From an uncultured Victivallales bacterium (GTDB taxonomy: Bacteria; Verrucomicrobiota; Lentisphaeria; Oligosphaerales; JAFGRS01): 11,827 nucleotides of DNA. The position numbers and the translations under genes are program-made. The notes under the pieces are model-generated. The model had not been told where the DNA came from. It did not search any database and saw only the letters and a program-made list of their open reading frames with translations. The stretch's first letter is position 1; the number at the start of each line of letters is the position of its first letter. Positions 1 through 4,529 of the stretch are shown here, piece after piece. Location: NCBI GenBank assembly GCA_903834675.1, contig CAILKC010000674.1, forward strand, positions 1 through 11,827, written 5' to 3'.

Positions 1-151
1 CGGCCGTCAGTGTCTTGTCCAGCCACTTGGCCAGGATGCGCACTTCGCGCGAGTACGTCTCAGCCGTGCGCTGGCTCTTGCCGCTGACCTGCAGCGCTTC
101 GACACTGGCTTGATACCAGTTCTGCGGGGTGATACACTCATGAGGTTGCAT
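1..151 (-). CDS. Tyrosine recombinase (integron-type or phage-type integrase), N-terminal fragment cut by the window edge
   Basis: Fifty codons read from ATG at 151 leftwards to the edge without a stop. The product contains ASVEALQVSGKSQRTAETYS followed by REVRILAKWLDK. This is the typical N-terminal SAM-like, core-binding domain of tyrosine recombinases: a short helix, then S-x-R/K-T-x-x-x-Y, then a second helix ending in a W/F-L turn. The start is supported by AAGGAG (complement of 162-167) ten bases upstream. The gene points away from the cassette array, with its 5' end facing the first cassette, which is the classical position and orientation of an integron integrase (intI). The catalytic R-H-R-Y domain and the IntI-specific insertion lie outside the window. 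The N-terminus also resembles non-integron integrases of environmental bacteria, so the IntI assignment rests on context. Confidence 0.75.
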   Translation of the reverse strand, partial: MQPHECITPQNWYQASVEALQVSGKSQRTAETYSREVRILAKWLDKTLTA

Positions 152-177
152 GGCACACTGACTCCTTGGTTGCGGAG

Positions 178-192
178 CCGGACTATCCGGCC
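178..192. repeat. Short perfect inverted repeat upstream of the recombinase gene
   Basis: GCCGGA (178-183) and TCCGGC (187-192) are perfect inverted halves with a CTA spacer. The repeat lies 10 bases beyond the recombinase ribosome binding site, in the region that should hold its promoter. It could be an operator or a small hairpin in the leader. Nothing in the sequence shows which. Confidence 0.35.
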
Positions 193-269
193 CACTGGGA
201 GCCTTACCATGCACAGGGGGACCGAGAACACGCGGCGGCGCTCAGGCCGCTCCTGGCGCGCAGCCCCTT

Positions 270-323
270 ACTTGAACCAGCGGCTCCACCGGACGTTGGC
301 CGGTGAGCCGCAGACCGTCGGAC
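270..323 (+). other. attC-like or attI-region folded site before the first cassette
   Basis: GCGGCTCCACCGG (280-292) pairs with CCGGTGAGCCGC (300-311) through 12 base pairs with a single bulged C on the left arm. This is the same single-extrahelical-base architecture as attC stems. The outer boxes are poor: CTTGAAC (271-277) against GTCGGAC (317-323). CCTTA (266-270) and TAAGG (325-329) pair further out. The loop contains GTTGGCC (295-301), which by itself resembles the GTT-type crossover core expected at attI, the primary insertion site. The location between recombinase and first cassette is right for attI or a decayed first attC. I cannot choose between them. Confidence 0.4.
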
Positions 324-342
324 ATAAGGACGCGAACACTTG

Positions 343-954
343 ATGACAATATTCATTATCAGTTCATCTGTTGCCATTGTGGTGTCGTTTCTGTGTTCGC
401 TGGCAGAGGCATTATTGCTGAGCCTCAATCCACTTACCCTAAGCCGCCTCCAAACCACGAATCCACGCGCCGCAGATTCCTGGAGACGATTAAAGCGGAA
501 TATAGCGCATCCGATAACCGCAATTCTTGTTCTTAATACTATCTCCCATACGGGCGGCGCGACGGTGGCGGGTGGTGCCTTTGCAGACATCTACGGCGAG
601 AGCAATATCTGGGTGTTTTCAGTGCTGTTCACTATTATCATTCTATTCGGAACCGAGATACTCCCCAAAATTATCGGCGTGACCTTTCGTGACCAGCTCG
701 CGCCCGTAGCTGCGGCGCCTCTGCTGTTTGTCATGGGGTATCTCCTGATCGACCAGCCTGACTGCTTCAATCCCTGGAACGACCTTGCACACAGCGGGGC
801 CTTCATGTTCGCAGGCATGTGGATCCTCTGCCTTCCAGCTCTGCTTGCGGCCGTTGTCTGCACGGTTAACGCCGTGTTCGGGCTGCTCGGCACGCTCCGG
901 TCCCGCTCGATAGAGCAAGTGGCAGGCACGGAAACCATACCGAAACACGCCTGA
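343..954 (+). CDS. DUF21/CNNM-type transmembrane protein lacking CBS domains (cassette 1)
   Basis: The product is 203 residues with several membrane segments. AEALLLSLNPLTLSRLQ near residue 21, the L-N-T-I-S stretch near 64-68 and FGTEILPKIIG near 103-113 match the DUF21 (CNNM/HlyC/CorC transporter) transmembrane domain, whose hallmark is the F-G-E-x-x-PK turn. Family members usually carry paired CBS domains and a CorC_HlyC domain after this region. Here the protein ends after two further hydrophobic stretches, so it is a membrane-domain-only version. CNNM/CorC proteins are linked to magnesium or cobalt transport or tolerance, so an ion-handling role is possible but unproven. ATG at 343 is chosen; TTG at 340 is one codon earlier. 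AAGGA at 326-330 could serve either. The first half is visibly more A+T-rich than the rest of the window, suggesting foreign origin. Confidence 0.75.
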   Translation: MTIFIISSSVAIVVSFLCSLAEALLLSLNPLTLSRLQTTNPRAADSWRRLKRNIAHPITAILVLNTISHTGGATVAGGAFADIYGESNIWVFSVLFTIIILFGTEILPKIIGVTFRDQLAPVAAAPLLFVMGYLLIDQPDCFNPWNDLAHSGAFMFAGMWILCLPALLAAVVCTVNAVFGLLGTLRSRSIEQVAGTETIPKHA

Positions 955-955
955 G

Positions 956-1062
956 GGTGAACAACCAGCTCGCGCCGATCCTGCCAAGGGCGGACCGGTA
1001 CAGCCTTGACGTCCGCCATCACGAACTGATTGATGTAGAGCCCGAGGTGCAGTAGGTTGCCC
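956..1062 (+). other. Candidate attC site closing cassette 1 (weak)
   Basis: GGTGAAC (956-962) begins one base after the upstream gene's stop. GTTGCCC (1056-1062) ends one base before the next ATG. They pair as outer boxes at five of seven positions, including the AAC/GTT half. The inner arms match only weakly. The long interior contains a perfect seven-base inverted repeat, GGCGGAC (989-995) and GTCCGCC (1011-1017), which would sit in the variable terminal structure. The same GTTGCCC box recurs at the end of the array. Position is persuasive, pairing is not. Confidence 0.42.
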
Positions 1063-1063
1063 C

Positions 1064-1342
1064 ATGCGGTTCGAATGGGATCCAGCGAAGGCCAAGGCCA
1101 ACACCAGGAAATACGCTGTCGCCTTCACCGAGGCGGCGAGCGTGTTTGGGGACCCGTTCTCCGATAGGTTCCCCGATCCTGACCGCTCAACCGGCGAGTT
1201 CCGATACGTGACGGTCGGCCTGTCCGTGGCCGGTCGGTTGCTGATCGTCGGGCACACGGATCGAGACGACGCGGTCCGTATCATCACGGCAAGAGAAGCC
1301 ACTCCTCGAGAGAGACGGTACTATGAGAACAAGACTAAGTGA
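1064..1342 (+). CDS. brnT: BrnT-like type II toxin (RelE-fold ribonuclease)
   Basis: The 92-residue product begins MRFEWDPAKAKANTRKYAV and has F-x-E-A-A-S-V-F-x-D-P, a central R-Y-V-T-V-G-L-S, and RIITAREATPRERRYYE at the C-terminus. This is the signature order of BrnT, which in characterised members is a small RNase that stops translation and is neutralised by a DNA-binding partner. Length matches the family. The start follows the cassette boundary by only a few bases. AGTAGG at 1051-1056 is a weak ribosome binding site inside the attC-like region, so expression may depend on read-through from upstream. The gene overlaps the next one by 20 bases, as expected for a coupled toxin-antitoxin pair. 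Confidence 0.85.
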   Translation: MRFEWDPAKAKANTRKYAVAFTEAASVFGDPFSDRFPDPDRSTGEFRYVTVGLSVAGRLLIVGHTDRDDAVRIITAREATPRERRYYENKTK

Positions 1343-1583
1343 TGCGGCGGATAAACTGCGTGCGGAGTACGACTTCGCTGCCATGAAGGGCGGCGTATGC
1401 GGCAAGTATGCCAGGCAGTACCAGGAGGGAACCAACCTAGTCCTGCTTGCCCCTGATGTCGCCGCGGTGTTCCGCGACACCGCGTCCGTCAATGATGCCC
1501 TGAGATCGCTGATCGGGATCGCCCGCGCCCAGGTTCCTCGGCGCAAGTCCAGAGCGAACAAGCCACTTCAGCCGACCTCGTGA
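1323..1583 (+). CDS. Antitoxin-like partner of the BrnT-type toxin
   Basis: The 86-residue product overlaps the toxin gene by 20 bases. It carries L-R-A-E-Y-D-F-A-A-M-K-G-G-V near residue 12, then EGTNLVLLAPDVAAVF and VNDALRSLIGIAR. It does not look like classical BrnA, which has a ribbon-helix-helix core. It does resemble a widespread family of small proteins with E-Y-D-F and G-T-N-x-V-x-L-x-P-D-V motifs and a C-terminal N-E/D-A-L-R helix, which often sit beside toxins. The antitoxin role is inferred from position. The last ten residues (ending KPLQPTS) are encoded by the attC site that starts at 1553, so they are probably not part of the original domain. GAGAGA just before the start is a plausible ribosome binding site. 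Confidence 0.62.
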   Translation: MRTRLSDAADKLRAEYDFAAMKGGVCGKYARQYQEGTNLVLLAPDVAAVFRDTASVNDALRSLIGIARAQVPRRKSRANKPLQPTS

Positions 1584-1611
1584 CCTCGGCGGTTGAGTTC
1601 TGTCGTTCGCA
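1553..1611 (+). other. attC recombination site closing the toxin-antitoxin cassette
   Basis: The left outer box AGCGAAC (1553-1559) and right outer box GTTCGCA (1605-1611) pair at six of seven positions. After about eight unpaired bases on each side, the inner arm TCAGCCGACC pairs with GGCGGTTGA with one mismatch and one bulged A. Length is 59 bases. The ATG of the next gene follows 22 bases later. The right box deviates from the GTTRRRY consensus beyond GTT, but the overall architecture is that of attC. Confidence 0.68.
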
Positions 1612-1633
1612 CCGATAGATGAGGGCGAAGACC

Positions 1634-1900
1634 ATGCCGACAATCGCCATGTTCTACGGGGTCATCATCCGGATGTACTATGCGCCGGGCGAGCACAACC
1701 CGCCCCATTTCCATGCCTACTACAACGAGTTCAAGGCGAGGTTCTCGATCGACTCGATGGAACTGATCGATGGAGACTTGCCGCGTCGGCAGATGCGACT
1801 GGTCCAAGCGTGGGCGGAGCTGCACCAGGACGAACTGAGAGCGGATTGGCAACTGGCCATGAACGGCGAGGAGCCGTGCCGCATCCCACCACTTCAGTGA
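1634..1900 (+). CDS. DUF4160 family protein, copy 1 (cassette 3)
   Basis: An 88-residue protein beginning MPTIAMFYGVIIRMYY, followed by the hallmark H-N-P-P-H-F-H-A-Y-Y, then G-D-L-P-R-R-Q, LVQAWAELHQDEL and a final P-C-R-I-P-P-L. All are typical of DUF4160. No enzymatic activity is established for this family to my knowledge. The gene is usually next to DUF2442 and often in mobile or toxin-antitoxin-like settings, so a two-protein module is likely. ATG at 1634 is preferred over ATG at 1619 because the domain starts MPxI and GAGGG at 1622-1626 is well spaced. The stop is 12 bases before the next gene. Confidence 0.86.
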   Translation: MPTIAMFYGVIIRMYYAPGEHNPPHFHAYYNEFKARFSIDSMELIDGDLPRRQMRLVQAWAELHQDELRADWQLAMNGEEPCRIPPLQ

Positions 1901-1912
1901 AGGGCGACCCCC

Positions 1913-2203
1913 ATGTACGCGAGTGTCAAGAGCGTAAGACCGACCAGCCGGCACCGACTGATCCTTGACTTCGACAACGGGGAGCGACGAGTCTTTGACG
2001 TTGCGCCGCTGCTGACGGTCGGACGGTTCCGGACGCTGATCTCGCCCCAGGCATTCAGCAAGGTCCGAGTCGCTTTCGATACGGTCGAGTGGGAAAACGG
2101 CCTGGACCTCGATCCTGAGTATCTGTACGAACGGAGCGAACCCCTCCCATGCGAACAAGCGGCTGGTGCTGACCCGGCGGAGCGCGGGCCAGCACAGCCG
2201 TGA
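1913..2203 (+). CDS. DUF2442 family protein, copy 1 (cassette 3)
   Basis: The 96-residue product has the DUF2442 pattern: an N-terminal V-K-S-V element, RLILDFDNGERRVFDVAPLL, R-F-R-T-L and V-E-W-E-N-G-L-D-L-D-P-E-Y-L-Y. The domain ends near residue 77. From about residue 80 the reading frame lies inside the attC site and yields a proline- and alanine-rich tail stopping at 2203, probably functionless. AGGG right after the upstream stop serves as ribosome binding site. Coupling to DUF4160 is the usual arrangement. The pair is a plausible toxin-antitoxin-like or regulatory module, but no activity can be read from the sequence. Confidence 0.82.
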   Translation: MYASVKSVRPTSRHRLILDFDNGERRVFDVAPLLTVGRFRTLISPQAFSKVRVAFDTVEWENGLDLDPEYLYERSEPLPCEQAAGADPAERGPAQP

Positions 2204-2211
2204 CGTTAGGC
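2150..2211 (+). other. attC recombination site (near-textbook) closing cassette 3
   Basis: The right core box GTTAGGC (2205-2211) matches the GTTRRRY consensus exactly. The left box TGCGAAC (2150-2156) keeps the AAC half. The inner left arm CGGCTGGTGCTGACCCG pairs with the right arm CGGGCCAGCACAGCCG over 15 base pairs, with one bulged G and one mismatch. Unpaired 3-4 base spacers separate core and stem. The folded single strand would have exactly the features IntI recognises: unpaired central spacer, extrahelical base and apical loop. Crossover would be between G2205 and T2206. Confidence 0.88.
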
Positions 2212-2263
2212 CACTGAGCGATCTCCCTCAAATCATCAACAACACCAACCACCGACACCACCT

Positions 2264-3100
2264 ATGAAATCCTACATCCTGACAACCACCGCCGCTGCTC
2301 TCCTCCTGTGCCTTATACAGGGCATCACAGCCAAGGAACCGGAGCATGTCAAAGGCGCTCCGAAAGTATTCCCCACCGACGCGCTCGCCCGTCTGAAGGC
2401 CGGCAATGAGCAATTCGTCGCAAGCAAACTGGAGCATCCTCGCCAGACCGCCAAGCGGCGGACAGAGCTGGCCACCAGCCAGCACCCGTTTGCCATTGTG
2501 CTAGGCTGCGCCGATTCGCGCACTTCGCCCGAGGTGGTTTTCGATCAGGGGTTGGGGGACCTGTTTGTGGTTCGTGTCGCAGGCAACGTGATCAACGAGG
2601 AAACGGTGGGAAGCATTGAATATGCGGTCGAGCATCTTGGCGCGCAGCTCATCGTCGTGCTCGGCCACGAGCGCTGCGGTGCGATCAAGGCCGCCAAGGA
2701 AACCATTGCCGCCAAGGCGGAGGCACCGGGGCACATCCAATCATTGGTGAGAGCCATTGCGCCTGCAGTCGAAGCCACCACCGGCGCCGATGCTGAAGCC
2801 ACCGCCAAGACAAACGTCCTGAACGTGGCTCAAGCGCTGCGGGACTCCGACCCGATCCTCAAAGAAATGATCGAGAAAGGCACCGTTTCCGTGGTCGGCG
2901 CGCACTATGACCTTGATACCGGCGCAGTGGAATTTCTCAAATTGACACCAGCGCGCCCTAACAAAACAGATGCGGGCAACGGCTCGGATGGCATCTGTCG
3001 TGTCATCGACGCTTCCTGCTCGCCGTCGCCTGATCCCAATCGTTATGCTGATGGAAGGATGAAGCCATGCCGATTATCAGCCGTTTTTTCGGGATCGTGA
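2264..3100 (+). CDS. Exported beta-class carbonic anhydrase (cassette 4), with attC-encoded C-terminal tail
   Basis: Interconverts CO2 and bicarbonate. C82, H135 and C138 (G-C-A-D-S-R and G-H-E-R-C-G-A) are the zinc ligands, and D84/R86 form the dyad of beta-carbonic anhydrases. DLFVVRVAGNVI (100-111) and SIEYAVEHLGAQ (117-128) are further family blocks. Residues 1-23 look like a Sec signal peptide (basic start, hydrophobic run, small residues near 22-23), so the enzyme is probably periplasmic. The fold normally ends near residue 229, after GAVEFLKLTP. From residue 231 the frame enters the attC site, runs through it and stops 34 bases inside the next cassette's first gene. The 48-residue tail is therefore recombination-derived. 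Cassette 4 holds only this gene. I see no strong ribosome binding site before 2264. Confidence 0.92.
   Translation: MKSYILTTTAAALLLCLIQGITAKEPEHVKGAPKVFPTDALARLKAGNEQFVASKLEHPRQTAKRRTELATSQHPFAIVLGCADSRTSPEVVFDQGLGDLFVVRVAGNVINEETVGSIEYAVEHLGAQLIVVLGHERCGAIKAAKETIAAKAEAPGHIQSLVRAIAPAVEATTGADAEATAKTNVLNVAQALRDSDPILKEMIEKGTVSVVGAHYDLDTGAVEFLKLTPARPNKTDAGNGSDGICRVIDASCSPSPDPNRYADGRMKPCRLSAVFSGS
2956..3048 (+). other. attC recombination site closing the carbonic anhydrase cassette
   Basis: The left box CCCTAAC (2956-2962) and right box GTTATGC (3042-3048) share the AAC/GTT half and most flanking pairs. After six unpaired bases on each side, GATGCGGGCAACGGC pairs with GCCGTCGCCTGATC through GAT, GGC and ACGGC, with two mismatched positions, an A/G mismatch and one bulged base. 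The interior (about 38 bases) forms a larger variable terminal structure. The ACAGATGC and GCATCTGT repeats at 2966-2973 and 2991-2998 offer an alternative fold. The next ATG is 19 bases downstream. Confidence 0.66.
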
Positions 3101-3324
3101 TCTACATGTACTGGCGTGACCACATGCCGGCTCATTTCCATGCCAAGTACCAAGATCAGGAGATTACCGTTGACGTGGCAACCGGCGAGATCAAGGGGCA
3201 AATGGGCAGGAAGGCGAATGCGCTCATTCAAGAGTGGCGTGAACTCCATCTGACGGCGTTGCTGGAAGACTGGGAACTTGCCCGCCAGCAGAAGGAACTG
3301 CACCGAATCGAACCGTTGGAGTAG
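3067..3324 (+). CDS. DUF4160 family protein, copy 2 (cassette 5)
   Basis: The 85-residue product begins MPIISRFFGIVIYMYW and has the family core H-M-P-A-H-F-H-A-K-Y, a central G-E-I-K-G-Q-M-G-R and WRELHLTALLEDWELA, ending in R-I-E-P-L-E. It is clearly homologous to copy 1 (same M-P-x-I start, same P-x-H-F-H block) but strongly diverged, so this is not a recent duplication. GGAAGGA at 3053-3059 is a strong, well-placed ribosome binding site. Its start overlaps by 34 bases the read-through end of the carbonic anhydrase frame. Function is unknown; it is presumed to act with the DUF2442 protein encoded four bases downstream. Confidence 0.86.
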   Translation: MPIISRFFGIVIYMYWRDHMPAHFHAKYQDQEITVDVATGEIKGQMGRKANALIQEWRELHLTALLEDWELARQQKELHRIEPLE

Positions 3325-3328
3325 CACC

Positions 3329-3574
3329 ATGTTTCTACATGTCAAAGAGGCGAAGTACCTGCACGACTATGTTATCTGGCTCCGTTTCAACGACGGAGCG
3401 GAGGGCGAGATTGACCTCCGGAATGAACTTGACGGTGAGGTGTTTGCGCCACTCAAGGACAAGCGGACGTTCCGCAGGTTCCGGGTGGACCCGGAAGTGG
3501 AGACCGTCGTTTGGGAGAACGGCGCCGACCTTGCGCCCGAATTCCTGTACGAAAACATGAAGGTGCTGGCATAG
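3329..3574 (+). CDS. DUF2442 family protein, copy 2 (cassette 5)
   Basis: The 81-residue product starts MFLHVKEAKYLHDYVIWLRF, then N-D-G-A-E-G-E-I-D-L, R-T-F-R-R-F and V-V-W-E-N-G-A-D-L-A-P-E-F-L-Y. This is a complete DUF2442 domain with almost no extension. ATG at 3329 is chosen because the domain begins there and TGGAG at 3317-3321 precedes it. A longer frame from 3278 would only add residues overlapping the previous gene. The stop codon (3572-3574) falls inside the left box of the final attC-like site. Compared with copy 1 the W-E-N-G-x-D-L block is conserved while the rest has drifted. Confidence 0.84.
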   Translation: MFLHVKEAKYLHDYVIWLRFNDGAEGEIDLRNELDGEVFAPLKDKRTFRRFRVDPEVETVVWENGADLAPEFLYENMKVLA

Positions 3575-3627
3575 CAAGCCCGATGCAGCGGACGTCGCTG
3601 CGCTTGCCGCTGACCTTCACGTTGCCC
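3569..3627 (+). other. attC-like site closing the last cassette
   Basis: The right box is GTTGCCC (3621-3627), identical to the one at 1056. The left box GCATAGC (3569-3575) is degenerate because the expected AAC reads AGC. After six unpaired bases on each side the inner arms CAGCGG (3586-3591) and CCGCTG (3607-3612) pair perfectly, with adjacent G and T pairs around bulged bases. An alternative local hairpin, GCAGCG (3585-3590) with CGCTGC (3596-3601), overlaps it. This is the last recognisable site before the convergent mazG gene. Confidence 0.6.
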
Positions 3628-3642
3628 TACACGTTGCCCTAC
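3619..3642 (+). repeat. Two tandem 12-base repeats duplicating the attC right box
   Basis: ACGTTGCCCTAC occurs twice back to back (3619-3630 and 3631-3642). Each copy contains the crossover-type box GTTGCCC. The repeat lies at the outer boundary of the array, between the last cassette and the chromosomal mazG end. Confidence 0.8.
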
Positions 3643-3686
3643 ACGGGACGGTCGAGCTTCCCGCCGCATCGTGACCTGCCTGGGGC

Positions 3687-4463
3687 TCAGCCTTGAGCCA
3701 GGCTGCGCCAGCGCGCCTCAATCGCCTCGGGCTGCATCTCCGCCAGGATCTTGCCTTCCTGCTGCAGGGCGGTTTCGAGGCGCTGGAAGCGGGCCATGAA
3801 CTTGCGCACGGCCTGTTGCAGGACGTCCTCGGCCTCCAGAGCGTGCCAGCGGCAGAGGTTCACCACCGCCAGCAGCAGGTCCCCTAGTTCCTCTGCTGTA
3901 CGCTTGTGATCACCCGCCTGGCAGGCTTCCTCGACCTCGGCTAACTCCTCGTGGACCTTGGCCATGGCCCCGGAGACGTCCGGCCACTCGAAGCCGCTCT
4001 TGCCCGCTTTTCGCAAGACGACCTGGGCCCGGTGCAGGGCGGGGAGCTGACGCGGGACGCCGTCCACGGCCGAGGTCTTGTGGGCGTGGCGCGCCTCGTT
4101 GCGCTTGAGGCGGTCCCACTGCTCGACCACGGCATCCGGCGTCGCTGCCTGGGCGTCGCCGAACACGTGCGGATGACGGCGGCGCATTTTTTCGCACTCC
4201 GAGCGGGCCGCATCCTGGAGGGTGAACCGGCCTTGTTCCTTGCCGATCTGGCCGTGGAAGACGAGTTGTAGGAGCACGTCGCCGAGTTCGTCGACCATGG
4301 CGGCATCGTCGCCCTCGTCGATGGCATCCAGCAGTTCGCCGCATTCCTCGATCAGGTAGCGCTTCAGTGTGGCGTGGGTCTGTTCCCGGTCCCAGGGGCA
4401 GCCGCCGGGAGCGCGGAGGCGTTCGAGGATCGTCACCAGTTCCTGGATGTAATCGTTTGGCAC
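3687..4463 (-). CDS. mazG: MazG nucleoside triphosphate pyrophosphohydrolase
   Basis: The 258-residue product has two MazG repeats. The first carries CPWDREQTH (22-30), E-E-C-G-E-L (39-44) and DELGDVLLQLVFH (58-70). The second carries H-E-E-L-A-E-V-E-E-A (171-180) and EELGDLLLAVVNL (191-203). The E-E-x-x-E and E-x-x-D helices bind magnesium; the enzyme hydrolyses NTPs to NMP plus pyrophosphate and acts as a house-cleaning or stress-response factor in the cytosol. Length agrees with the E. coli enzyme. The start is GTG at 4463, with AGGGAG (complement of 4473-4478) nine bases upstream. It lies 66 bases downstream of the acyltransferase gene on the same strand and may be co-transcribed. An imperfect hairpin, GGCTCA (3684-3689) with TGAGCC (3694-3699), straddles the stop but has no T-run. 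Confidence 0.95.
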   Translation of the reverse strand: MPNDYIQELVTILERLRAPGGCPWDREQTHATLKRYLIEECGELLDAIDEGDDAAMVDELGDVLLQLVFHGQIGKEQGRFTLQDAARSECEKMRRRHPHVFGDAQAATPDAVVEQWDRLKRNEARHAHKTSAVDGVPRQLPALHRAQVVLRKAGKSGFEWPDVSGAMAKVHEELAEVEEACQAGDHKRTAEELGDLLLAVVNLCRWHALEAEDVLQQAVRKFMARFQRLETALQQEGKILAEMQPEAIEARWRSLAQG

Positions 4464-4529
4464 GAGGCGCTACTCCCTATGGGACCCAAGCCCGTCATAT
4501 CCCGTGAGCGGTCGTTCGCGAGCCCCGCC

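Larger units (their letters stand above)
1..3642 (+). mobile_element. Integron-like gene-cassette array with five cassettes
   Basis: A recombinase gene at the left edge faces outward, and nine small same-strand genes follow. They fall into five units separated by attC-type sites (candidates at 956-1062, 1553-1611, 2150-2211, 2956-3048 and 3569-3627). Genes inside a unit are tightly packed (overlap or 4-12 base gaps), and units have almost no leader. Contents are typical of chromosomal integrons: toxin-antitoxin-like pairs, a small membrane protein and a stand-alone enzyme. The array ends against the convergent mazG gene. The attC sites differ from one another, unlike the near-identical sites of Vibrio superintegrons, which suggests cassettes of mixed origin. 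Without the rest of the integrase I cannot say whether the platform is active. Confidence 0.72.

Noticed and set aside
591..1302. Long minus-strand frames opposite the DUF21 gene and the BrnT gene
   Set aside because: They run antisense to recognisable family members, across a cassette boundary, and match no protein pattern I know.
1..3642. Conventional IS element or prophage for the left region
   Set aside because: No transposase, terminal inverted repeats or phage structural genes; the attC-like boundaries explain the layout better.
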